DNA from: an uncultured Pseudomonadota bacterium
Lineage (GTDB): Bacteria; Pseudomonadota; Gammaproteobacteria; Steroidobacterales; Steroidobacteraceae
Direction: 5' to 3'
Length of the DNA: 33,053 nt
Assembly: GCA_903868595.1 (NCBI GenBank)
Contig: CAIPVV010000039.1
Coordinates: 1-33,053, forward strand
Under the pieces are notes generated by a model. It searched no databases. It was not told the DNA's origin and worked only from the letters and a program-made list of their open reading frames with translations. The translations under genes and the position numbers were made by a program. Shown here in pieces: positions 10,216-17,579 of the stretch. The first letter of the stretch is position 1; the number at the start of each line of letters is the position of its first letter.

Positions 10216-10310
10216 ATGGGATCCCGAGAAGTCAATTTGTTCGCTTTCTGGCGCGAATTGGGTCCCGAATAGCGAATTTGGGATCCGCAATTGACTTTTT
10301 GGGATCCCAT
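10216..10310. promoter_or_regulatory. divergent promoter region with four GGGATCCC-type operators
   Basis: Sites: ATGGGATCCCGA (10216-10227), ATTGGGTCCCGAAT (10257-10270), TTTGGGATCCGCAAT near 10277-10291 and TTGGGATCCCAT (10299-10310). Centres lie near 10221, 10263, 10283 and 10304, that is, intervals of about 42, 20.5 and 21 bases, so all sites face the same side of the helix. The two outer sites are parts of 22-base inverted arms (10216-10237 and 10289-10310) with only two mismatches. The Caulobacter VanR operator is ATTGGATCCAAT, sharing the GGATCC core. The region would control both the aldehyde dehydrogenase gene and the gntR-demethylase operon. I could not fix -10/-35 boxes. Confidence 0.82.
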
Positions 10311-10330
10311 CTGCAGGATCGCCGCCCCAT

Positions 10331-11035
10331 ATGAGCACGCACCTCACCCACGCGATCGTTCGCATCCGCGAGATGATCCTGCGCAACGAGCTGGCCCCCG
10401 GCCAGCGCGTGGCCGAGGCGCCCCTGGCGGAGCTGCTGGGGGTCTCGCGCACGCCCGTGCGCCAGGCCCTGCCGCTGCTGGCCCAGGAGGGCCTGCTGGC
10501 CGAGCACGATACGCGCGGCTTCGTGGTCCGCTCCTTCACCGCCGCCGACGTGCTGGATGCGATCGACGTGCGCGCGAGCCTGGAAGGCCTGGCCGCCCGG
10601 CGGGTCGCCGAGCGCGGTGCCTCGCGCGCGTTCCTGCGCGAACTGCGCGGCTGCCTGGAGGATGGCGAAGCCGTCCTCGGCAAGCGCTGCGTGGAGGAGC
10701 GCGATGAGGCCCTCTACGCCGACATGAACCAGCGGTTCCATGCGCTGATCCTCAGCGAGGCGGGGAGCCCGATCCTCACCGACGCGATCGAGCGCAACAG
10801 CCGCGTACCCTTCGCAGGTCCCCAGGCGCTGGCCTTCGACCGCGGGCAGCTGGATCGTATGTACGACCAGCTGCGCTACGCCCACCACCAGCATTACAGC
10901 CTCGTAGATGCCTTGGAGCAGGGGCAGGGCGCCCGTGCAGAGGCCCTGATGCGCGAGCACGCGCATGTCGTGGAAGAAAGTATCAACCTGGCCGCATTGC
11001 CTGTGGCCCCTGTCTTGTCCAAGGAGAGAGCATGA
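10331..11035 (+). CDS. GntR-family regulator with FCD domain (VanR-like)
   Basis: A 234-residue DNA-binding repressor of the FadR/VanR branch. Residues 1-70 form the winged helix (LAELLGVSRTPVRQALPLLAQEGLL is the recognition segment). Residues about 80-215 are the all-helical FCD ligand domain with the usual His positions in MNQRFHALI, HHQHYSLVDAL and REHAHV, which normally hold a metal and an organic acid. The stop codon overlaps the ATG of the O-demethylase gene by four bases (ATGA), so the two are co-translated. With the GGATCC-core sites just upstream, the simplest reading is an autorepressor released by vanillate or a related methoxybenzoate. The ligand is inference. Confidence 0.9.
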   Translation: MSTHLTHAIVRIREMILRNELAPGQRVAEAPLAELLGVSRTPVRQALPLLAQEGLLAEHDTRGFVVRSFTAADVLDAIDVRASLEGLAARRVAERGASRAFLRELRGCLEDGEAVLGKRCVEERDEALYADMNQRFHALILSEAGSPILTDAIERNSRVPFAGPQALAFDRGQLDRMYDQLRYAHHQHYSLVDALEQGQGARAEALMREHAHVVEESINLAALPVAPVLSKERA

Positions 11036-12462
11036 GCTTCAAGAATCTGGAAGAACGCATGAAGGCCGCGGGCGGTGCCGTCAAGTTGCTGCGCGACTCG
11101 CAGTCCGGCCCGAACCCGTACCCGGTCAAGCTGCCCGAGTACACCAACTGGCGTGACGAGCAGTGGGCCTGGCAGAACACCGCCGTGGTGTTCAACCAGT
11201 CCTACCACATGACCGACCTGTACGTGTCCGGCCCGGATGCCTTTGCGCTGCTGGAGAGCCTGGGCATCAACAGCTTCAAGGGCTTCACGCCCGGCAAGGC
11301 CAAGCAGTACGTGCCGGTGAGCTGGGATGGCTTCGTCATTGGCGACGTCGTGCTGTGCTACCTGGAGAAGGACCACTTCAACCTGATCGGCCGCCCGCCG
11401 GTGCACAACTGGGTGCAGTACCACGGCGAGACCGGCACCAAGCCGGACGGCAGCAAGTGGAACGTGACCTTCGAGCGTGACGAGCGCTCCGCCTCGCGTC
11501 CGAACCCGGTCGCCCGCAAGACCTATCGCTACCAGGTGCAGGGCCCGAACGCGATGAAGGTCATGACGAAGGTGCTGGGCAAGGCCCCGCCGGAACTGAA
11601 GTTCTTCAACATGTGCGACATGGAAATCGCGGGCAAGAAGCTCACCGCGCTGCGCCACGGCATGGCCGGCCAGCCGGGTTTCGAGCTCTTCGGACCTGCC
11701 GCCGACGGCCAGGCCGTGCTGGATGCGATCGTGGAGGCTGGCAAGGAGTTCGGCCTGCGCCTGGTCGGTTCGCGCGCCTACTCCTCCAACACGCTGGAGT
11801 CGGGCTGGATCCCGAGCCCGATGGCACCGGTGTATTCGGGCGACGAGCGCATGAAGAAGTACCGCGAGTGGCTGCCGGCCAACGGCTTCGAGGGCAACGC
11901 GTCGCTGGGCGGCAGCTACGTCTCGGGCAACATCGACGACCACTACACCACGCCCTATGACCTGGGCTATGGCCTGTTCGTGAAGTTCGACCATGACTTC
12001 ATCGGCCGTGCGGCGCTGGAGAAGATCGCTGCCAAGGCGCATCGCGTGAAGGTCACGCTCGAGCTGAACGATGAGGACGTCGTCCGCACGATCGCCTCGC
12101 AGTACGGCAAGGAGCACGAGCGCGCCAAGTACTTCGACTTCCCGTCGGCCGTGTACTCGATGTACCCGCAGGACGCGGTCCTCTCGAAGGACGGCAAGCA
12201 GGTTGGCGTGTCGACCTGGGTCGGCTACAGCTCCAACGAGCGCAAGCAGCTCACGCTGGCTTACCTGGAGCCGGAGTTCGCCAAGCCGGGCACGGAAGTC
12301 GTGTTCGTCTGGGGCGAGCCGGACGGCGGCTCTAAGAAGCCGACGGTCGAGAGCCACAAGCAGGTGCAGATCCGCGCCATCGTCTGCCCGGTGCCGTATG
12401 TGGCCGCCGTGCGCACGAGCTACGCGGAAGGCAGCTGGCGCGAGACCGGCAAGGTCGTCTAA
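11032..12462 (+). CDS. LigM/DesA-type tetrahydrofolate-dependent aryl O-demethylase, paralogue 2
   Basis: A 476-residue GcvT-like methyltransferase predicted to demethylate a methoxyaromatic acid with tetrahydrofolate as acceptor. It shares with paralogue 1 the blocks [55 protein letters not shown] and [10 protein letters not shown], but differs through much of the rest. It has a short insertion near residue 140 (TKPDGSK), in a loop that could affect substrate choice. Tyr250 in GSRAY is the counterpart of catalytic LigM Tyr247. The ATG at 11032 overlaps the regulator's stop and has GGAGAG upstream. Regulation is through the GGGATCCC sites. Vanillate is favoured for this copy because of the VanR-like regulator and adjacent aldehyde dehydrogenase; syringate or 3-O-methylgallate remain possible. 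Confidence 0.85.
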   Translation: MSFKNLEERMKAAGGAVKLLRDSQSGPNPYPVKLPEYTNWRDEQWAWQNTAVVFNQSYHMTDLYVSGPDAFALLESLGINSFKGFTPGKAKQYVPVSWDGFVIGDVVLCYLEKDHFNLIGRPPVHNWVQYHGETGTKPDGSKWNVTFERDERSASRPNPVARKTYRYQVQGPNAMKVMTKVLGKAPPELKFFNMCDMEIAGKKLTALRHGMAGQPGFELFGPAADGQAVLDAIVEAGKEFGLRLVGSRAYSSNTLESGWIPSPMAPVYSGDERMKKYREWLPANGFEGNASLGGSYVSGNIDDHYTTPYDLGYGLFVKFDHDFIGRAALEKIAAKAHRVKVTLELNDEDVVRTIASQYGKEHERAKYFDFPSAVYSMYPQDAVLSKDGKQVGVSTWVGYSSNERKQLTLAYLEPEFAKPGTEVVFVWGEPDGGSKKPTVESHKQVQIRAIVCPVPYVAAVRTSYAEGSWRETGKVV

Positions 12463-12475
12463 GGCGCCCGCCGGC

Positions 12476-13729
12476 CTAGATGTCGAGGCGCCCCTGCACG
12501 GGGCGCCCGCTTCTAAGATCCAGCTGGTCCATCAGCTCGGGGATCCGGTCACGAAGTTCTGAGAAGCCGCGGGTGGCATGGGGCCACACCGCGGCGTCGT
12601 AGGGCCGGCGCAGCTGTACCAGCTTCAAGCCCCGCAGCCCCAGCCAGTCACCCGCATCGGCCAACTGTTCCTGCACCGGTCCCACCGGCGCACAGGCCGT
12701 CACCACCGTCTTGACCTGCAGTCGCTCCGCCCATTCGGCGATCGAATCCCCGTCCAGCCGCGGCAAGCGCTCCACCGGCGCGCTGAAGTGGATCGCGGCC
12801 CGTCCCAGGGCGTCCTCCATCGACCGCTCGGCGTAGGCCTGCACGAGCCGGGGCACCGGCAGCACCGAGCGCGCCGTGACGCTCGTCACCCCCGCCACGC
12901 CCACCACCTGCAGCGGATCCAGCCCCAGGCTCTCCGGATGCAGGTCCTCATCGGTCACCAGCAGCGTGAGCTTCCCGGCCGGTGGCGAGGACAGAAGGTT
13001 CGGCAGCGCCGAGAGCGGGTGGCTCGCCCGCTCGGTCAGCGGCGGTGCCGTCTCCACCAGGCCCTCGGGGGCGAAGCGGCCGTTGCTGTACTGCGCGATG
13101 TTGTGGGCGCGCGCCAGATAGTGCTTGCCGGTGGTGTGCAGTCCCGCGACCCAGCGCCAGGAGAGGGTGTTGGAGGCCGGGTCCCCATCGAGGAAGTGCC
13201 GGTAGGTGAACTCCGCGCCGAGCTGCCAGGGCAGGCCCAGCGTGAAGATCCAGATCGAGGCAAACCACATGCGCGCGTGGTTGTGCAGGTAGCCGGTGCC
13301 CTTGAGCTCCTGTACCCAAGTATCGAAGCACTCGATGCCGGTGTAGGCACCCACGGCGCGCCGGTAGGCGCTGGCCAGGGCCTCATCGCGCCCGATCTCG
13401 GTGAGCTGCTGGTTCACCACGCGGCGCCAGTCGCTCCAAATCGTGGGCCGCGCCTCCAGGTAGCCCTTGAAATAGCCCCGCCAGAACACTTCCTGGATGA
13501 ACTTCTGTGCCGTCGAGGGGGCATGCAGGCTCAGCACCGCGCGCAGCACCTCCGTCTCGGTGACCTGGCGATGCCGCAGCCACGGCGAGAGGCAGGAGAC
13601 GTGCTCGTGGTGGCCTGCGCCGCGGTCCTCGTTGCGGCTGGCCGCATAGGCACGCCCCGCCAGGGGCAGGAACTGGGCCAGCCGGTCCAGGCCAGCCGTG
13701 CGCGACGGGGAGAAACCGCGGAGGGACAT
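12476..13729 (-). CDS. photolyase/cryptochrome-type FAD-domain protein with domain order reversed
   Basis: A 417-residue protein starting at ATG 13729, where GGGAG lies just upstream; the longer frame adds 24 unconserved residues. Residues 1-225 read as the C-terminal FAD-binding domain of DNA photolyases: SPSRTAGLDRL, YAASRN, HVSCLSPWLRHRQVTETEV, QEVFWRGYFKGYLE, GYLHNHARMWFASIW (146-160) and DGDPASNTLSWRWVAG (181-196). In ordinary photolyases an alpha/beta antenna domain precedes this; here nothing does. Instead residues about 230-415 form a separate, alpha/beta-looking part (LTLLVTDEDLHPESLG, VKTVVTACAPVGPVQEQL). I recall similar FAD-domain-first proteins in proteobacterial genomes, annotated only as FAD-binding. 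Repair or light sensing is not shown. It is divergent from rmuC and convergent with the O-demethylase gene. Confidence 0.82.
   Translation of the reverse strand: MSLRGFSPSRTAGLDRLAQFLPLAGRAYAASRNEDRGAGHHEHVSCLSPWLRHRQVTETEVLRAVLSLHAPSTAQKFIQEVFWRGYFKGYLEARPTIWSDWRRVVNQQLTEIGRDEALASAYRRAVGAYTGIECFDTWVQELKGTGYLHNHARMWFASIWIFTLGLPWQLGAEFTYRHFLDGDPASNTLSWRWVAGLHTTGKHYLARAHNIAQYSNGRFAPEGLVETAPPLTERASHPLSALPNLLSSPPAGKLTLLVTDEDLHPESLGLDPLQVVGVAGVTSVTARSVLPVPRLVQAYAERSMEDALGRAAIHFSAPVERLPRLDGDSIAEWAERLQVKTVVTACAPVGPVQEQLADAGDWLGLRGLKLVQLRRPYDAAVWPHATRGFSELRDRIPELMDQLDLRSGRPVQGRLDI
12487..12507. other. GC hairpin between convergent genes
   Basis: GGCGCCCC (12487-12494) and GGGGCGCC (12500-12507) form a perfect 8-base-pair stem with a 5-base loop. 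It lies in the last codons of the FAD-domain gene and 25 bases after the O-demethylase stop. Neither strand has a T-run after it, so it is not a textbook terminator, but it could slow polymerase from either side or protect 3' ends. Confidence 0.45.
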
Positions 13730-13809
13730 GTCTCCCAGAATATAGACTGTGGGGCAGCGCCCGGCACGCCCGCGGGCGCCGGTACCCCGGAGTCTGTTCA
13801 AATAACGCC

Positions 13810-15171
13810 ATGAACCTGGACATCCTCAGCTGGAGCCTGGCCAGCGCCCTGCTGGTGGCGATCCTGCTCTCCGCGCTGCGCGCGAGGGACCGCCAGCGCC
13901 TGCAGGCGGAGCTGGCCGCGGCGCGTGGCGCGCAGGCCGTGGCCGACTCGCGCCTGGCGGACCTGGTCGGCCGGCACACGAGCCTCACCGAGACGCTGGG
14001 GAAGCTGGAGGCCGAGCGGCTGGGGCTGTTGCAGGAGCAGTCGCGCCTCACCACGCAGCTGGAGGGCGTGCGCGCGGAGCAGCTGCGCGAGCAGGACGCC
14101 CTGCAGCAGCGCCTGGCCGAGCAGCGCCAGTGGATCGAGGAGCAGATGCGCTTCTTCGAGGAGAAGGTCGGGGGCGCCACCAGCAAGATGCTGGAGGAGC
14201 GCGGCCGCGCCTTCAGCGAGGTCAACCGCAAGGAGATCGAGGCACTGGTGGGCCCCTTCAACCAGCAGCTGTCGGAGTTTCGGGCGCGCATCGAGACGAT
14301 CTACACGGCGGAGACCGGCGACCGCAGCAAGCTCCACCAGCAGATCGAGCACCTCACGCAGCTCAACCAGCACGTCTCCAAGGCGGCAGAGGGCCTCACC
14401 AACGCGCTCACGATCAGCTCCAAGGCCACGGGCGACTGGGGCGAGACGATCCTGAAGCGGATCCTGGAGGACTCCGGCCTGCGCGAGAACCGCGAGTACA
14501 GCCTGCAGCACTCCATCGAGAGCGCCGATGGCTCGCGCCAGCAGCCGGACGCGGTGATCTTCCTGCCCGAGAACCGCCACGTCATCGTCGACTCCAAGGT
14601 CTCCAACAAGGCCTGGAAGCAGTACTGCGACACCCGGGACGAGGCGCTCAAGGCGCAGTTCCTGGCAGCCCACCTGGCCTCGCTGCGCGCCCACATCAAG
14701 GGGCTCGCGGCCCGCGACTACACACGCTCGCCGGACCTCAAGGCGGTGGAGTTCGTGCTGATGTTCGTGCCCGTGGAGGCGGCGCTGCTCACGGCGCTGT
14801 CGGCCGACGAGAGCCTCTATGGCGACGCCTATCGCGCCCAGATCGTACTGGTGACGCCCAGCACCCTGATGGCGGTCGTGAAGCTGGTGGAAGGCATGTG
14901 GGTGTTCCAGAACCGCAAGGAGAGCGCCGAGGAGATCGCCGAGGCTGGCCGCAAGCTCTACGAGAAGCTCACGAGCTTTGCCAGCTCCTTCCTGGAGATC
15001 GGCGATTGCCTGGACAAGTCCACGGCCGTCTACGAGAAGGCACGCGCCCAGCTGAGCACGGGACGCGGCAACGCGATCAAGCTGGCGGAGCAGATGCGCG
15101 AACTGGGCGTGAATCCCGGCCCCGGGAAGCTCCTGCCCAAGGAGCTGACCGAGGCGGACCCGGAGGCCTAG
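13810..15171 (+). CDS. rmuC: DNA recombination protein RmuC
   Basis: A 453-residue membrane-tethered protein of the RmuC family, which limits inversions at short repeats and has a nuclease-like core. An N-terminal helix (about residues 8-24) anchors it; residues about 25-175 are a long coiled coil (many Leu, Glu, Arg, Gln heptads). The core follows with GDWGETILKRILEDSGL, PDAVIFLPENRHVIVDSKVS and the conserved VEFVLMFVPVEAALLTAL. Full length for the family. It faces the FAD-domain gene across an 80-base spacer that must carry both promoters, and is convergent with the AI-2E-type gene. Confidence 0.95.
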   Translation: MNLDILSWSLASALLVAILLSALRARDRQRLQAELAAARGAQAVADSRLADLVGRHTSLTETLGKLEAERLGLLQEQSRLTTQLEGVRAEQLREQDALQQRLAEQRQWIEEQMRFFEEKVGGATSKMLEERGRAFSEVNRKEIEALVGPFNQQLSEFRARIETIYTAETGDRSKLHQQIEHLTQLNQHVSKAAEGLTNALTISSKATGDWGETILKRILEDSGLRENREYSLQHSIESADGSRQQPDAVIFLPENRHVIVDSKVSNKAWKQYCDTRDEALKAQFLAAHLASLRAHIKGLAARDYTRSPDLKAVEFVLMFVPVEAALLTALSADESLYGDAYRAQIVLVTPSTLMAVVKLVEGMWVFQNRKESAEEIAEAGRKLYEKLTSFASSFLEIGDCLDKSTAVYEKARAQLSTGRGNAIKLAEQMRELGVNPGPGKLLPKELTEADPEA

Positions 15172-15259
15172 GGCACGGATCGGGACGGCAAGGCGGCGTT
15201 GGCCATCCTGCGCCGCCGCACGGCACCGCAAGGCCTGGCAGGACGCCCGCGGCGGCAGC

Positions 15260-16267
15260 TCACACCAGCTGCTTGGCGCAGAGCTCATCCTTCAGGTAGC
15301 TGTAGAAGATCGGCGCGGCAACCAGGCCGGGCAGCCCGTACAGCGACTCCATCACCAGCATCGCCAGCAGCAGCTCCCAGGTGCGCGCGCGGATCTCGTT
15401 GCTGATGATCTGCGCGTTCACCAGGTACTCCAGCTTGTGGATGGAGACCAGGAAGGCCAGCGAGCCGGCCGCTGCGCCCAGCGACCCGCTCAGGCTCACC
15501 ACCACGATCACGGTGTTGGAGATGAGGTTGCCGACCAGCGGCAGGAGCCCGGCCACGAAGGTGACCACGATCATGGTCTTCACCAGCGGCAGGTGCACGC
15601 CGCAGAGGGGCAGCACGACGAGGAGGTAGAACGCCGTCAGCAGCGTGTTCAGGCCGGAGATGCGGACCTGCGCAAAGGCGATGCGGCGGAAGGCGTGGCT
15701 GAGGATCTCCACGCGCTCGCGCAGCGCCGCCACCAGCGGTCGCGCCTGCTCGCGCTGGGTGAGCGGCGTGAAGGCCATGAGGCTGCCGATGAGGATACCC
15801 ACGACCAGGTGCACGAGGCCGCGGCCCACCTTCTCCCCCGTCGTGGTCAGCGCGCCGGCGTGGTGGCGCAGCCAGTCGGAGGCGGCGGTCTGCAACTCCG
15901 CGGCGGTGGCGGGCAGGTAGCTCTGCACCCAGTCGGGCAGGCGCGAGCGCGCGGTCTCGATGAGGTCGGCCATCTTGCGCATCAGTGCCGCGATGCTCTC
16001 CGGCCCGTGCGCCGTGAGCGTGGCCACGCCGATGCCGGCGGCCGTGGCCAGCAGCACGACCACCGTGATCAGCAGCAGCAGCATGATCAGCTTGCGCGCG
16101 CGCAGGCTCGTGCCGGTGATCTGCAGCCGCGGCGCGACGCTGTGGATGAGCTCGTGCGCCAGCAGGCCCACCAGCAGCGCCGTCAGCAGGTGCACCTGCA
16201 TCACCAGCAGCAGCGCGCCGGCAGCCAGGCAGTAGGAGGCGGTTTCACAGCGGGAAGTTGCGGTCAT
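15260..16267 (-). CDS. AI-2E transporter family (PerM-like) membrane protein
   Basis: A 335-residue polytopic inner-membrane protein of the AI-2E/PerM superfamily, whose members move small molecules or ions out of the cell. I count about seven hydrophobic helices: residues about 10-35 and 50-75, then, after a cytoplasmic/periplasmic middle of amphipathic helices (80-150), five more. The segment ISGLNTLLTAFYLLVVLPLCG and the C-terminal LLAMLVMESLYGLPGLVAAPIFYSYLKDEL are typical. The ATG at 16267 is chosen because upstream codons are low-complexity; no ribosome-binding site is evident. The substrate is unknown. It is divergent from the exporter gene. Confidence 0.85.
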   Translation of the reverse strand: MTATSRCETASYCLAAGALLLVMQVHLLTALLVGLLAHELIHSVAPRLQITGTSLRARKLIMLLLLITVVVLLATAAGIGVATLTAHGPESIAALMRKMADLIETARSRLPDWVQSYLPATAAELQTAASDWLRHHAGALTTTGEKVGRGLVHLVVGILIGSLMAFTPLTQREQARPLVAALRERVEILSHAFRRIAFAQVRISGLNTLLTAFYLLVVLPLCGVHLPLVKTMIVVTFVAGLLPLVGNLISNTVIVVVSLSGSLGAAAGSLAFLVSIHKLEYLVNAQIISNEIRARTWELLLAMLVMESLYGLPGLVAAPIFYSYLKDELCAKQLV

Positions 16268-16321
16268 GCGCTGTTTATAGACGAGCGGGGTGGGTTTGGG
16301 TACGGGCTTATACTGCCCGTC
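16268..16321. promoter_or_regulatory. short divergent promoter region with two -10-like boxes close to the start codons
   Basis: Only 54 bases separate the two divergent start codons. On the plus strand TATACT (16309-16314) ends seven bases before the GTG at 16322; on the minus strand TATAAA (complement of 16274-16279) ends six bases before the ATG at 16267. Neither gene has a visible Shine-Dalgarno sequence. This layout fits leaderless mRNAs on both sides. No convincing -35 hexamer accompanies either box, so the call is tentative. Confidence 0.4.
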
Positions 16322-17206
16322 GTGCGCGCCAACTGCCTGCTCCTGCCCAGTGCCGCGATCCTCGTGGCCATGCTGTCCCTCCAGCTGGGCGCCTCGCTGG
16401 CAAAGTCCCTCTTCCCGCTGCTGGGTCCCCGCGGCGCAACCGCCCTGCGCCTGTTGCTGGCGGCCCTGATCCTGCTTCCCCTCTACCGTCCCTGGCGAGG
16501 CACGAGGCTCACCGGCAGCCGCCTGGCGCTGCTGGGCTACGGCGCATCGATGGGGCTCATGAACCTCTTTTATTACCTCGCGCTGGCGCGCGTGCCGATG
16601 GGGCTGGTGGTGGCGATCGAGGTGCTGGGTCCGCTCACCGTGGCGATCGCCGCCTCTCGCCACGGCGTGGACGCAGCCTGGGTCGGGCTCGCGCTGCTGG
16701 GCCTCGGCCTGCTGCTGCCGCTGTGGCCGGGCGCGGCCGCCGTGGACCCGCTGGGCATCGGCTTTGCGCTGCTGGCGGGCGTGGGCTGGGCGCTGTACAT
16801 CGTGCTGGGCAGACGGGCGGGTCTGGCGCACGGCGGACGCAGCGTCTCGCTGGGCCTGATCGTCGGCGCCCTCGTGGTGCTGCCGATCAGCGCGATCGGC
16901 GCCCGCGGTATCCCGCTGGCGGCCGCTGCGCTGCCGGTGGCGCTGGCCGTGGCAGTGCTCTCCAGCGCACTGCCCTACGTGCTGGAGATGTGGGCGATGA
17001 CGCGCCTGCCGACCCGTACGTTCGGGATCTTCATGAGCGTGGAGCCGGCGCTCGCGGCGCTGGTGGCCTGGGCGATGCTGGGCGAGCGGCTCACCCGGCT
17101 GCAAGGGGTCGCGATCGGCTGTGTCATGCTGGCCTGCTTTGGCAGTGCCATGACCGCATCGGCCACGAGTCCGGTGGACAGGGAGCCCGGCCTGGCACCG
17201 CCATGA
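16322..17206 (+). CDS. rhtA: RhtA-like amino acid exporter (EamA/DMT family)
   Basis: A 294-residue ten-helix inner-membrane protein closely following E. coli RhtA, the threonine/homoserine exporter of 295 residues: QLGASLAKSLFPLLGPRGATALRLLLAALIL at the start, PMGLVVAIEVLGPLTVAI in the middle, and SSALPYVLEMWAMTRLPTRTFGIFMSVEPALAAL near the end. The GTG at 16322 gives the same overall length and N-terminal alignment; an internal ATG at 16370 would remove half the first helix. Two EamA repeats are evident. Substrate is taken from the family. The gene name is by homology only. Confidence 0.9.
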   Translation: MRANCLLLPSAAILVAMLSLQLGASLAKSLFPLLGPRGATALRLLLAALILLPLYRPWRGTRLTGSRLALLGYGASMGLMNLFYYLALARVPMGLVVAIEVLGPLTVAIAASRHGVDAAWVGLALLGLGLLLPLWPGAAAVDPLGIGFALLAGVGWALYIVLGRRAGLAHGGRSVSLGLIVGALVVLPISAIGARGIPLAAAALPVALAVAVLSSALPYVLEMWAMTRLPTRTFGIFMSVEPALAALVAWAMLGERLTRLQGVAIGCVMLACFGSAMTASATSPVDREPGLAPP

Positions 17207-17310
17207 GAGGCCGTGGTGCGGCCTGCAGGGCGAGGACCGTCGGTGCGGTGGCGGCCGGGGCCGCGGCCCGTTCTTTGGAACCTCCGTTTTAACAGGGGAG
17301 TAGAAGCGCT

Positions 17311-17502
17311 ATGCGTATCTTCGTGCGAGTGATCGCCGGCCTGCTGGTGACGCTGGGCGTCATCTGGATCCTGCAGGGCGTGGGCCTCCTGCCGGGCAGC
17401 TTCATGACGGGACAGCTCAAGTGGGCGGGCTGGGGCGCGCTGAGCGTGGTGGTCGGCATCGTCCTGCTGCTATCGGGTGCACGCCGCGCAAGGCATCCGT
17501 AG
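17311..17502 (+). CDS. small two-helix membrane protein of unknown function
   Basis: A 63-residue protein with two hydrophobic segments (about residues 5-27 and 37-57) joined by a short loop containing PGSFMTGQLKWAGWG, and a basic tail (GARRARHP). AGGGGAG lies about ten bases before the ATG, so it is likely expressed. Proteins of this type are common in proteobacteria and have no known role that I can name. It is on the same strand as the exporter, 104 bases downstream, probably its own unit. Confidence 0.75.
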   Translation: MRIFVRVIAGLLVTLGVIWILQGVGLLPGSFMTGQLKWAGWGALSVVVGIVLLLSGARRARHP

Positions 17503-17579
17503 TTCTACGCTTGGGTTGCCACGCGGGCGCGTTCAGCATGCTGCTGCGATGGTGTGCATCGCAGTGGGATCCGTGGGTC

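Noticed and set aside
8533..10272. A 579-codon plus-strand frame over the aldehyde dehydrogenase gene
   Set aside because: It is antisense to a complete aldehyde dehydrogenase with all catalytic residues; the composition is that of a reversed GC-rich gene.
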